Shown piece by piece: positions 21,743-33,620 of a DNA stretch of 64,000 nt. Below the pieces are notes generated by a model that saw nothing but the letters and a program-made list of their open reading frames with translations, was not told the origin of the DNA and made no database searches. Source of the DNA: Oxyruncus cristatus (lineage: Eukaryota > Chordata > Aves > Passeriformes > Cotingidae); the NCBI GenBank assembly GCA_013399855.1, contig VXAY01004955.1:124001-188000 (forward strand). Reading direction: 5' to 3'. Each line of letters opens with the position of its first letter. Position 1 is the stretch's first letter. Both the position numbers and the translations under genes were made by a program.

Positions 21743-23063
21743 ATACATTCACACGTACATCGGCAGAGTTGGAATTCACCCACCCCTGCCTGCAGCTAGT
21801 GCTCATTGGTTTTGCTAACAGCATTGCAAGTACAGGCTGAGGAGTCATACCCCTGCTGCCTCTTATACCAAGGCTGACCTCACTGTGCAACACCAGTTAT
21901 CTACACAATACGGAGTGTATTGTTTAAAACTGCCCTTGTATTAAAAATCATCAGAGAACTCATTCAGACACAAGTCTACACTGAAATCAGTTGTGCGTTT
22001 GGTAGTCTGTTGTCTTGCATCATTTGTAACAGAGAAGAATTAATGTAAGATGCTACTTTTTCATTTTGTTTTGTTGTTTTCTTTTTAATACATGGAGAGG
22101 TGCCTTTCTCTCTCACTTCATCTCCAGACTGTGGGCCTTCTGGTACTATACAGCAGTAAATAAGTGTCTGTTGTTCAGATATTATTCACCTTTCCCTTTT
22201 GTTCTAGACAATTTGTTGATACAGTGTGAGAAAACAACTTGAGAGATAGGGTTATAATGTTCGTTTTTAAGAGCTATAGTTAAGTGTTACATTTGTACTT
22301 CTGACTTGTTGTCTTCTATTGCATAATAAAAAGTTAAGAAGCCAAGTACTTTGTTGTATGAGCAGAAAATACTTGTGCCCACAATTTAACCCTTCAAACA
22401 ATATATAGGAATTAAAGCATAATACATGTAGTTTTTCAAATTATTGAAGGCATTGTAGTACAACTGAAGTGCACTCTAGTACTTCCTATAGTTCTGCAGT
22501 CCCAGCAAGCTGGTTTTTAAATATATCTTACTGCTTTATATGTTTAACCGACTTTTCTTTACTCAACGGTTTATAGAAGCATAGCATGCTCAGCCTGTTC
22601 ATAAATTAGGCAGAACAACTTTAATAGAAACCATGAAGAGGTTTGAGCTGAATGTTCTCACTCTATGTGTCAATAAATGCTTTGATGTGTTAAAAATTAC
22701 TTTAATTGAGCGCACAGTATTAGTGAGCATCTTATGGCCACTGAAGGCATTTTTTCTTACTTGTCTCCTTAAATATTTGGTTAAAATATGCAGACAAAAT
22801 TAGATCCCAGCCCTCTGCATAAACTCTGAACAAATAATTAAGGAGTCAAATACTTCTGTTGAAAACAGGAAGAGTCTTGTCTGTTTTTAATACAAAATAT
22901 CTTCTCATTTACAAACCTCCTGGGAAAAAAATAGAAAATATTTTTTTGAGCTTCTATGCTATTGGTACATCAGGAACAACTTTAACACAAGTCATCAGAG
23001 TAATTTGCTATTTACCCTTTAAACCATGACAAAAGTATCTTAAAACTTCTTTTGTGCTCTTAC
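21743..23063. other. unique non-coding stretch
   Basis: No gene or interspersed repeat recognised. The part after 22560 is complex, repeat-free and CNE-like. Confidence 0.5.
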
Positions 23064-23241
23064 CATTTTTTAAGGAGCGCATTTATACACAAATTGCTTG
23101 GTATCTGTGTATCAAGGCTTTGATCTATGGCACTATCAATTGTTGGCTCAAGTACAAGAGACTGTAAAATATACAAAGCTGTCTGCTCTAGACTCCAGTC
23201 GAAGTTATAAAGGAGTCTGTTTATACACAGCCACTCATTAG
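23064..23241 (-). other. candidate minus-strand coding exon or conserved element
   Basis: One minus-strand frame is open for 58 whole codons between an AG (weak pyrimidine tract, possible branch site CTGAC) and a donor (ATG then GTAAGA). The in-frame stop falls only just past the donor. The peptide is balanced in composition, with Trp, Tyr, Asp, Glu and Gln spread through it. It includes NEWLCINRLL, WSLEQTALYILQSL and DQSLDTQIP, which is unlike the Lys/Asn/Phe-rich products of random AT-rich frames. The element starts phase 1 and ends phase 2. I cannot assign a family. The same bases could be a conserved non-coding element. The 9-mer TTATACACA occurs at both ends (23083 and 23221). Confidence 0.25.
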
Positions 23242-25480
23242 CTAAGTCAGTCAATATTTACATGTTACAAATATAATGCCTTCTTTATGTTAGATAAATT
23301 ATTTAATTCAACCTCTACGAAACTTCCTTTCAAGAGACTAACATTTGCAAATAAATAACTTTTTAGTTCCTCAAATATAATCATAGGCTGAATATGATCC
23401 TTTCCTTCCTCTCTTTTTTATCCCAGCTACTTGGTCAGCTTTGACAAAACATTAAGGAGTGTTTTAGAAATGATACAGAGAGCCATTTATGATGTGTTGC
23501 CATACAATGTATTTTTTTTTTGAAAATGTCATCAAGCAGGGCAGCCAGCTTCTGTGCTGTGTTACATATATTTTCCAAGTTTACTGTTAATGCTATATGC
23601 TGTATTCTTAATATACCATCATCCCAGAATTAAAGTTCAAGCCTACAAGACTTGGCAGCTGCTAGCATTACCAGCATGTGTTGTGCTGATAGAAATGCAT
23701 ATTGATGCATTGTATGACATATATCTGTTGGTGGCTTGTTTCCTGATTAATGCTTTCCGACAAATTAGAGCTAGAAGCAACACTGCCTTTCTCCATTTGT
23801 GCCTCACTTTCTGTAAGGACTTCTTGTTGATCTCCACAGAGCTCTGTGTCTTCCTATTATTTTAGTACTTGAGATGACACATAAATGTCATGATTGCAGA
23901 TTATTATGACAATAAACAAGACAGTAACAGCATCTTTCAGAAAGAACAGGGAATGAGGGGGAAAGGATTTCTGTTCTTAAGTGTACACAACAAAATACAG
24001 ACTTGTGTTCATCGTGTTTCCCGATATAGAGGGTGTTAAATCCTGCACTCTAGTTAGGTTTCCAACATTCTAAAAAAAAAGTGTGGGTTTGGGAGTTGCG
24101 GTGATTTTGCATTGAAATAAATTCAGACTGCTTTCAGCATGTGACTCAGAATCTTTTTTTTCCTTTTGTATATGCACATAAAGAAAAATATTATCCTGAT
24201 ATTAAGTATTTCTGGCAATTTTTTATGTAGTTCTGTTATCCTTGTCATTCTTGTAACACTTCTGTGGTGAATTATGTTAGTGACGTTTTTGTGTGTTTCA
24301 AGACATTTCAGAGATGTAAGAATGCAAGTGACATTATTTACAGATGTCACCTCTGACAGTTTTAGAATTTTTATGTGTTTCTTCAGTGGCTCTAGTAATG
24401 ACTGTTATCTTCAGCATTATTATACCCAATAGCTGATTGTATATAGCCATTATTTCCTTAGTGAAAGTCCTTAGCATTATGACAATAAAGCTGTATATGT
24501 CCTAAATGGATACATGAAGAGTATTTTGTATGAGAAATGCAGACACAGGTTAGATTTCCCAATGCAAACGGACATACTCTACAGAGTAGAGTAGAACATA
24601 AAGCAGTATTTTCCATTTTGTGCTCCTCAAAAAAGGGAGAAAAAAATGTTGCTAGTCTTGCCTCATCCTGAATCTTCTGTTTCTGAATATTCCTAGAAAT
24701 TCCACTGTTGCTAGTGATTTATTGACACTTGAAGGATTTATGATCCACTTACTTTTCATTTTCTTTTGCAGTTTATCCACTTACTGAAATAGAAGCCCAG
24801 GAGAGAAGCATAAAATTAAACATATGCAGGTGAATTGTTAGAAGGAGGAGTGTAACCAAAAGAGCATGGTCCAACTGACTTGGCATGCTCCTAGGTATCT
24901 GGGGACCTGAGGCAAACCTCCCTCATAAAGGTTTGCTGACTGCTAGCACGCTGAAAGGATCACTTGTGTTACCTGCAAACATAGTCAGTCCTACCCTGGT
25001 CTCTCAGGAGGTCACGTCTCTGGTCTGGGTCCTCCCTCCACCAGCCTGCTGTCACCACTCACAGACCCCAGACACAGCAGGCAATGCATGGCTATGGTTA
25101 AAGGTTCTTTTCTCCCTACTCAGCTTGTAAGGGTGAAATCAGGCTGGGTGAAGGAAGTTTGTGAAACCAAACAAAACAGGATAAGCAAAAAAATCTTCTG
25201 TACAGTGAGTGGTAAGAAAAGAAGGAGGGGGAAGGAGGGCACGGGGAAAGGAGGATCATTTTGATACTCTCTGTAAATCTGCAGCGATTTGGTGTTTGAG
25301 ACTTATCTCCTGTCAAAATTATTGCTTGAAAAAAGAAGGTTACAAACTTTGTGTTGGTGTGAGTGGTTACTCTTTTCACTAGAGCACACAGCATTCCCCA
25401 GCTCAGATCACAACACTGTGAGTATCTCATCGCCCACCTGCATTACGCGTGGGCAGAGGTCCTTTTCAACCACCTGAAAT
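23242..25480. other. unique non-coding stretch
   Basis: The frame at 23554-23865 (+) encodes a hydrophobic 103-residue peptide without start context or splice signals. The frames at 24885-25130 (+) and 25116-25430 (-) are in a GC-richer patch and show no domain. No repeat family is recognised. Confidence 0.5.
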
Positions 25481-25481
25481 G

Positions 25482-25493
25482 CCCCCCCCCCCC
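25482..25493 (+). repeat. poly-C run (12)
   Basis: Twelve consecutive C followed by a T-rich stretch. Its length is uncertain in any assembly. Confidence 0.95.
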
Positions 25494-25923
25494 TTCTTTT
25501 TGTTTTCTTTGTGGATAGTTAGTGCCAATATTTGATCTCTGTCCAGCCTCAGTGTCGAGTGAGCTTCACAGAGGCTGAATGCGGGAAGCCTGAGCCAGCA
25601 CAGGGTACTAAACCGGGACATACCTCTCCTCCACTTGAGAGGTCGGAGTGGTGGAGCTGACTCATACTTCGTAGCCATCAGGCTCCTGGGGGCTGCAGAT
25701 ACTGTGGAGCCTATGTACTTGATTTTAAAGTGGGAGAGAGCTGCAAGATCCTCTCTTCACACAGCATTTCCTTCTTGAAGTGGTATTACTGTTAGCTCTA
25801 AAGAAAGAATGTTCTCATACTAAAGATTACACTAAGCCCTACTATGTATTATTTATAGAGTAGCTCCCAGAGAATATTTCCTAATTTGAAGATTGTGGAT
25901 TGTGGATTTTTGATGTCCAAAAG
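25494..25923. other. unique non-coding sequence
   Basis: No gene or repeat recognised. The frame at 25466-25678 (-) starts in the poly-C run and has no domain. Confidence 0.5.
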
Positions 25924-25970
25924 ATTTTCTACTCATTTGACCACTAATTTTCTACTCATATTTGACTACT
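25924..25970 (+). repeat. 22/24-bp imperfect tandem duplication
   Basis: ATTTTCTACTCAT(AT)TTGACYACT occurs at 25924-25945 and again at 25947-25970, with a two-base insertion in the second copy. A smaller GATTGTG doublet lies just upstream. Confidence 0.8.
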
Positions 25971-28900
25971 GTGAAATGATTTCCTACTATTAGCATAAAA
26001 GCAATCTTTTGCGCTATTGCTCCTTCTGCCTAAAAATATGAAAGTAGAAGTTTAAGGTGTCCTGTGAAGGAAAACAAAGTCATCCATTAAGATCTTTACC
26101 TTAATGATCCTGTGGTATTCAGACCTGTGTTGTATGATGAAATGTAATAATGTTCTTTACATTTCATTATGTGAAAAAATATTTTATTTCATGCATTACA
26201 ACTGATTGGTAGCTGGGAGGTTTGGGTTATTTCTCACAACCCCTATGTACCGCATACTGTCTGTGAAAACATAGGAGCATAATTTTAAGTTGTGTGGACA
26301 CTGTATCAGAGAATCTCCCCATGCTACCAATTAATCTCATGAAACGTTATTGTAATCCCTTCACAAATATGTAAATAGAGTACCACTGGCAAAATAATAA
26401 ACAATACGTATCTTATCCTGGGCTTTCTTTCCTTCATTTAATTCTCGGCAATAATTTAGTCCTTGTCTCCCACTCTGAAGGATTTAAATGGAATGACCTT
26501 AATTCTGGTTTTGTTTGCTCTTTATGTACTAAGCAGCTGCAGTGAAGATGAAGACAAACAGTAAATTAACAGTGGTACCTTTTATAGGGCTGATTTGTCT
26601 TAAAATATGCTCAGTCAAAACAAAAAAGCATAAAATGAGGTCTGAGAGAGAGGTTTATACTCTTTTCACTGAAACTGCTGCATATCTTTCAGTAAGCCAC
26701 AGATATCGACTTTTCAATGAAATATGTTCTTGGAGAGAGGTTGTTTTTGCCAGCACAGCCTGTGTAATATTTCAGAAGGGCAAGGTATGTACTTCTAAAA
26801 TAATTTTACATTTTTGACTTTTCTGGTTCAGATGAGAACTTTGTGGGGGGTTAATTAAAAATATTTATTGATATTTCATATCATCCTTTTTTCGGTGTTT
26901 ATATATCTAATCAGCTGTTAAAAACAGCTCTAGAATTGATACGGGCAATAGCTATAATGGGTGCAGCTGCTATTCCTGCAATTTGTAAGTACTTTGCAGA
27001 AATACATTTTTAATATGTACAAAGTGCATAGGAGAGAAGTGGCTTGATACAACGGGTGAATAGCGTGGTTCGTGGCATGGCTTAACAGCAGCTGACAACA
27101 CCCTGCAAATTTTAGGACTGGAAGTGGGAAACAGGTTATCCATCAGTCAACAAGGAAAAATGTACTTACTTTAACTGTTGTCAGTTAAAGCCACAGGCAG
27201 ATAAAAGGGTAAAATAACACCTTGAATGGGATTTCTTGTATTACACCTATGTCCCCTGAAAGGTTACCCTGTTGGCATCACATGGTCTGCTCCCTTTACT
27301 CCTTACCGAAGTGGAGGGGAGAGCAAGCTTGCTGATTTAGCCAGCTTGCTAAATCACCCACATCCCCTTTCTGAAGCACCTAGGCATTCCTTAGATGTCT
27401 CCTATCAAAATCCTGACCCAGCCTGACCCTGCTTATCAAGCATTTGTTGTTCTTTCAAAGATTTGAAAGGATTACAGCAGATTAGCTAACACAGTCTTTT
27501 CCCTATATTGTTCTGTGTGACAGTCAGTTCTATAATAAAAATTAAGTAGAAATTTTGAAGGAAGTTTTAAGAGTAGGCATACTGCTAATATGCTGAATCT
27601 CACACTGTGGTACAGTAGAATTAAATTTTGCATTTTTTTAACCTGTATTTATCAACAGCTACCTAATTTCCCCCCCATTTTTTTCTGGATCTGGTTCAGT
27701 TATAATGAAATTCATCTCATGTCTAGCAGAAGTGCAACCTGTGAGAAGACATTTTCCCATCTGATGTAAAAATATATGTTTGTGTTTGATATAAAATATG
27801 CATAAATACAGTTTTCATGTAGTTCTCATACCTATTTTGATTTTTAATTTTTGATATAAATGTTCAGGTACTGGTACATTAAATAGTAACCACAAGGTAT
27901 TTGGACATTAAAAAAATGGGTTCCCAAGAAGAACTTTGGTTTTGAATTGGGACTGAAATCATGTGAGAGAGATCCACACTAAGTTTCTTGGGGGGAGGGA
28001 GGGTGGGGAAAAGAGACAAAATAAGATGGAGGCAGAAAGGAAATAAGCAGCTGCTACAAAGTTGGAATAAAGGCATCAACAAAAGGAAATTCTAAGGGCA
28101 AGCCAAGCTTCTAAGCAAGTCACAAGCCTCAACTACTGAGTTTGCAGTAATGTTGAGTTTAAAAGAAGAAAGTCAGCTTGGACAGCAACTTCAAAGCCTG
28201 CCTCTCCCATGAGAACTGAAGAGGTGATGTCCTGGAGCTGTGAGTAGACAACAACAGAACAATATGACACCAGTTCCCTTTTTAAAAACTAATAAATTAT
28301 TTCTTTAATTTCTATCTTACATTTGGTTTTGACTCAGTGACATTTCTCCTTATTCATCCTGACTGTTTATCGTGCTGAAAAGTTTAATTTATTTTTTATG
28401 GCATCAGTAACTTTCTTGAGGTCAGGTTGGAAAACAGGAAGCAAAAAATTCAATGTCAAATATTGAGCCTTGTTTGAATGTGTGTCCAAGGGTGGCTTTG
28501 AGGTGAACAGGCTTTGATTGCCACCAGACCTTCTGCCTGCAGAGGGTTCGTCACTCAGTGCATGGCCCATGCTGGTCAACCCATCCTGCCACCCAGATGG
28601 GCACATTCTGTGCTCAACCATGCCCTTTCCTATGGGCTTGATGTCTCCCTGGCCTGCAGATATGGCCTTATGGGAGACCATGGGCCAGTGTCTCAGAGTT
28701 TAGTCCTGCATCTCAGTGTTGCACAAATGATTGCAACAAACTCATGCCCTCAAACTCAACTCCCTCTTCATTTTTTTTTCTTTTATAATAAAATCTCCTT
28801 TGAACTTTATTTTCATCTCTCTAGTCAAAGAGAACTCCACCTGCTCTGGACAACTGTCAAGTGTTTTTCATCCTCACTGTCTTCAGTGCCACTGGTCACT

Positions 28901-29459
28901 GTATTGTTTTTGCAGGGCACAGAGCCATGTAGGACTAGGGGCTCATGTGTGTCTTCTGCTTGTATAAGGAGATCTTAGAGATTTGAGAAATTCCGGAAGA
29001 GGAGTCACTTCTATTTAGAAGTTGAATTGTGAATTTGAGAATTGAAATGTTGTCAGTAAGGTCTGAAATCACCTTTTGGGCTTGAGAAGCTGCATGGCAG
29101 CCAATGGTTAACCACCTACCTGAATTGGTGGGACAAGTTACACATCATTTGTCCTGCGCTTCAAGTTACAGAGAGGTGAAACAACCCTAGCCTGGAAACT
29201 GCATAGCCACAGTAGCTGTGTCACTGCGTTCAGACCTAATAAGCTCTGCTGAGTTACAGAAACACAGATTTGGCAGTTCTGTTATTTCCCTTGACCTCTC
29301 TCTGGAGCAAGTCCCTTTTCTTTCTCTCTGTCACTTGTGACTGTTAGGTACGGAGAACAAACCCTTCTTTTCTTTTTGTTGCCAAGTTATTAATTGATGT
29401 TCAGGAGAGGATGGGAGGAAAGAAGCTTTGTCTGGCTCTGAAAAGCACCAGATGTGCTT
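25971..29459. other. unique non-coding stretch
   Basis: No gene recognised. The frame at 28514-28978 (+, 154 codons) overlaps an open frame on the other strand (28367-28681). The region 28510-28720 is GC-richer than its flanks, but neither peptide has a recognisable domain and neither has convincing exon borders. Confidence 0.5.
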
Positions 29460-29830
29460 TTTTGAATTGAGGAGAGGAATTAATTAAAATGAGGTAATAA
29501 TATTAATCTGTTGACTGCAGTTAAGATTGGCTGTAACAGGAGGGGGAGCTCTCAGCGCATCAGGCATGGGAAAGGGGTTTAGAGGGGAGCTCAGCCGTCC
29601 CAAATCAGAGGAGTGCTGGGGACCCTCCTGCGATGCAGCAGGAACGAGGGAGGGATGTCTTGTCTCCCCCTTCAGCGAAATACCTGCGTGGCTGGGCTGC
29701 TGCCACATGCAACCCGAAGACAGAAGCAGGAATGAATATTCAGTGATGAATGCGGGTGGAAATGCTGACGGGAAGAATGAAGTACAAATTAAGAAGCATC
29801 GGGATTCTTCTTAAAGTGTGTCTGTTTTGA
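29460..29830. promoter_or_regulatory. candidate CNE-like block
   Basis: Homeodomain-like AATTAATTAAAAT at about 29479-29491 and TAATATTAAT at about 29497-29506 sit beside a GC-rich stretch. Open frames of 95 codons (29527-29814, +) and 74 codons (29484-29708, -) overlap. Neither has a known domain. Flagged on texture only. Confidence 0.2.
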
Positions 29831-31376
29831 TTGCTTTTTCTGTAGATTTTTGCTATGTATTATATTGTTTAACAGAGCAAAAGAAAAACAGAATACATGT
29901 TTACTGTGTACTAAGCTGTAAGTACCTTTTTCAGACATCAGTAATCATCCTTTCCAGCTGAGAAGGCAATACACTTGCAATAGAGCTCTCCAAAAAACAG
30001 CAATTGTCCTATACTTGTGTTTCTGAAGCTATCCCTTACGGAAAAGCTCTCCTGAATTTAATAAGGGTAAAATGAACTGGGCTATATAGTAATTTTATAG
30101 AATTAAAAGAGAATTAGGAATTTATCAGGAATTATACCTGTGCCATAAATGAGGCTGGCAGTAGTTGATGCGAGACTATGTGCAGACCTGCCTCTGCTGT
30201 GTGAGTAAATAATCTGTGTGCATGTATGTGAGCGTGATAAATCCTGGTTTAATACCCAGTCTCAGAGGTGCTTGCATGCACATTCCTGGAGATGCTGGGC
30301 ATATGTCCAGAACACCTCAGAGCAGAGGAACACAGAAAGGCAGGACTGCTGCTGTGTCCAAAAAGTGCTTGTGAAGTGTGGGGCCAGCAGGAGTCCAAGG
30401 CAAACTCTAAGTAAGAGAGTCACTGTACTTCAATGTTCCTTGGCAAATTGTATGAAGGCTACCAATTTCTCTAGCTTTTAAAAGTGATTTCTGAGGAAAC
30501 TAGAAATGACAAGGGATTTGGTGAGGTAATACCCATGGGAAGTCATTGTGGCACAGATGCCCAAGTGATTTTATTATTTTGAAATCCCCAATCTCGAGGT
30601 TTAAAAGCACACAAACTTCATGATATGACAATTTTTTTTCCCAAAGGACAACCTGTTTTTCTGTCACATGTAATAGCTATCTATTAAAAAGTTTTATATT
30701 CATAGCAAATGTTTTTTCATCTTCACCTCAATTATTCTGACATCATTCAAAGAGCTACACCTAGGATTATGTTTTTGTATAGAGTCCCCTGCAAGGAAAT
30801 CTGCACCTCCTACCATTTCTTTTTAGATTCCCAATCTGACACATGGAGGAGCTGAGCACCTGAGAGGCCAAAACTTCTTTCAGGTGTTGTGTGTACCACC
30901 AGCAGTCCCCAGTGCAGGAGGCACATGGGGTATGGGAAGGTCCCAGTCTGCTGGGCTCAATAAACAGTCCAGAAAAAAAATCTCACTAAATAAAGAAGGA
31001 AATGGAAAATGTCATTCTCATTTTAAAGACTTAAAGGGGGGAAATACATGTCAACATGTATTACAACCTGAATTAAGCCACTCTGTGCACTTTTTCAACA
31101 CTGTGTGCCAGCAGCTGTAAACCTCTCCTCACTCCAGGTGTGTGAGATACGGGGCAGCTGAAGGCCACAGCATGTGAACCTCAGCAGCAACCACAGTGCA
31201 CGTTCTGGCCTTGCCAGCTTTACAGGAAAGCTGGGCTACTTGGAATACTCATTTTTGCTCACCTTCTTTAAGACTCTTGAGTTTTATTGATAAAATAGTG
31301 CTGTTTTGCCTGCAAATTCATGGAACTTTGGTGACATCCAGTGACGGGTTCTTCTGAAAGGTGTTTTTTCTCCCAG
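29831..31376. other. unique non-coding stretch
   Basis: No gene or repeat family recognised. The frames at 30218-30481 and 30884-31120 (both +) have no domain or good splice borders. Confidence 0.5.
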
Positions 31377-31448
31377 GAATGACGGGACAGAAATGCTGGT
31401 ACCCTCCTGGTTTCCGTTAATGAGACCAGCAGATGAATTTGAGCACAG
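31377..31448 (+). other. candidate 72-bp phase-symmetric exon
   Basis: A strong acceptor (GTGTTTTTTCTCCCAG) is followed by 72 bases and a moderate donor (CACAG then GTTGAA). One frame is open, entering with one base and leaving with two, so both junctions share a phase and the segment could be skipped without a frameshift. The peptide includes NDGTEMLVPSWFPLM and PADEFEHR, and the frame remains open for another 15 codons past the donor. No family is recognised. The non-consensus donor (no A at +3) is the weak point. Confidence 0.25.
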
Positions 31449-32230
31449 GTTGAAAATTAGACTCTCAAACCATATGCTATTTTTTTAAGGCAGTTTGGAT
31501 TTACATTAGGTTCACTTTCAATATTTAATGTGTAAATTGCTGTTGGAAAAGGTGTTAATTAATCACAGTTTAAAGCCAATATCTTGTCAGGCAATCCATT
31601 TAAGTAAGCTAAGGCTTTTTGAAGAACTTTCTCAGGGTTTCTCCCCTAATTTTTTCTGAGATGTCTCTTAAAGAAATTATCTGAATGTCAAAGTCAGATT
31701 TGTGAATAGTTCCTGTTGTTTTAATTTTTTTTTCAGACAGTTGAATTAATATTGGAGTAAAACCTCATTTTGTGGGGAAAAAAAAAGAAAAGCAGTGATT
31801 ACATACTGTGATGATGGTATAAAATGCAATAAACTGTGGTAGCTTACTTCAAAGCTCACCATTCCCAGATTAAATTTTAGAAACAAAATAATTGCATTGA
31901 ACTCCTACAGTGTAGTGTTTTAAGCTAAATAGAATCTCGGGTTAAATGACATTGCAAGCTGGAGAAATGAATATTTAAAAACTATATTCAAGCTAAATTG
32001 CCAAATGGTTACCCTTGTATAGTAACATCCAAATCATGGCAATTGTTCTTCTAATAAATATAATTTCTATAGCATTTTCTTTGATTATTCAGTTAACCGC
32101 CAGTGCTGTTTTACCTCTTTATAGTAATGCGTGCTTTCTTTTTTTAAAAAAAATAAAGAAGAAAAAAAAAAGAACTTGGTTATTTCTTTGGTCAGGGCCT
32201 ATTTGCTCCTTTTTTATGTGAGATTTTCAA
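31449..32230. other. unique AT-rich non-coding stretch
   Basis: No gene or repeat recognised. An A-rich run lies at about 32145-32171. Confidence 0.55.
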
Positions 32231-32530
32231 TACTCGGCAATGATGCCGAGCAAAAAAGGTCCATCCACTTCACTTGTGATGCCTCGTGCATTACCTAAAG
32301 CACAACAGAACAATGGCAGACAACAGAGCCTTTCTCCCCACTAACAATGCAGTCACCATGACAACCAGCAGAAGAACGTTTGGCCAGGAAAAGCTGGGAG
32401 CTTGGCGGACCAGCCTAATCAAAAAATGGAATAACATGACAACAATTACACTGATGAGTGAGAGGGACGCTACAGATGCATTCAGACACCTATGGCACTG
32501 CTGGCTGGATGCATTCAGCATTATTTTTTT
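32231..32530. promoter_or_regulatory. candidate enhancer block with RFX X-box and perfect hairpin
   Basis: The block opens with a perfect inverted repeat, CTCGGC (32233-32238) and GCCGAG (32245-32250), around a 6-base loop. At 32352-32365 GTCACCATGACAAC fits the RFX-family X-box consensus GTHNYYATRRNAAC at every position. The block is complex, free of repeats and more GC-rich than its flanks. Frames on both strands stay open through most of it (32286-32546 plus, 32291-32521 minus), but neither peptide is recognisable. RFX proteins bind X-boxes in promoters and enhancers, notably of ciliary and MHC class II genes. No target gene is visible here. Confidence 0.3.
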
Positions 32531-33469
32531 GTTTTGTTTTGTTTAGTGTCTTCTGTTTTTTAAGAGCTGGTAAATAGACAAGATGGAATTGTGTAACAGA
32601 ATGTCAGCGCTCTAGTTAAACTGAAAATTCCTTTTCTTTTGCTGTGCTACTTCAAGCACACTGAAGAGGCTTCAGGAGAGATGAGGTTTTGAAGTGAAAT
32701 ATGTAATAGATACAATATGAGTGTCACAAGGCAACTTTATTTAGCTTTAAAAATGTAAACTTGGATTTTCAAATGCGTGGATGCAAATAAATATGACCGG
32801 ATTGTGTAATGAATAATCAGCCTCACCTTTCACTTCAGTTTCAGAAAACTGGACACATGTCAAGCATTGATTGGAAGCCATGGGTTTTTCTTTTTAAACT
32901 ACTGCATATTAGTATTCACTCTAAAATTTATCGTGGCATTTTGTGCAGACCTCTCTTCTAGCACCAGGGAAACTTGAAGTGCAACTGTACATGTGCCACA
33001 AATAAGCAACAGACATAATGATGTACTTCTCTGAAACACCTCAGATTTAGCATCATGTTAATAGCCTCCTATTATAAGCTCCCAATTGGATGGTAGAAGT
33101 TCTGGTATTTTCTTTATAGGAAAGGGGTGAAGGAAATTTGTGCTGTGTTACTGACAAATGAGTCTGTGATTTCTGCTGCCGAAAACAATTTATACACTTT
33201 AGGGAAGGGAATGGAGAAGGGAAGCTGCAATTTTAAAATGCTGAGGTATTTAGAGATAACCTGGGGGAGTTATAACAGTTTGAAGACCACAGTGAACACA
33301 AAAAACCTGGACATTTCTTTGTGTTTTATCTGATAATAGCATTGTGGAGTCATCCGGCCAGTCCTTTCCATATTACCAACTGCCTTAGCCAAAACTGCCT
33401 CTATTCTCCATCCTGCCCCCTTTCATGCCCTTGCTGGCTTCTAGGCAAATCTTGCAGCCAGCCATGGAC
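32531..33469. other. unique non-coding stretch
   Basis: No gene recognised. It holds an octamer ATGCAAAT at 32781-32788. Confidence 0.55.
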
Positions 33470-33620
33470 AAGGTATCATGCGGAATTATGAATTATTTTA
33501 TTGCATAATTAAAATCACTGTCTAAAAAAATGCCTGGGAAAACCCTTGCCCATGTTTGAAGCCCTTTGAACTTGATTGATTGCATAAAGGAGCCTCAGCC
33601 ATTGCAAAGAGAAAGGTCAG
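33470..33620. promoter_or_regulatory. candidate CNE-like block with homeodomain palindrome
   Basis: AATTATG at 33484-33490 and its exact inverse CATAATT at 33504-33510 flank AATTATTTTATTG, giving several TAAT/ATTA cores within 30 bases. The rest of the block is complex and repeat-free. Confidence 0.2.

Noticed and set aside
21385..21840. 151-codon plus-strand frame
   Set aside because: Part of its length comes from a CA repeat that is open in several frames on both strands.
23554..23865. Hydrophobic 103-codon frame resembling a membrane protein
   Set aside because: T-rich sequence gives Leu/Phe/Ile-rich peptides by chance. No start context, splice sites or known family.
25446..25481. GGCAGAGGTCCTTTTCAACC resembling a CR1 3' end
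   Set aside because: Only about 20 bases resemble CR1 and the expected ATTCTRTG terminal repeat is absent. Too short to call.
28514..28978. 154-codon plus-strand frame overlapped by a 104-codon minus-strand frame
   Set aside because: No recognisable domain on either strand and no exon borders. The GC-richer patch lowers stop frequency by itself.
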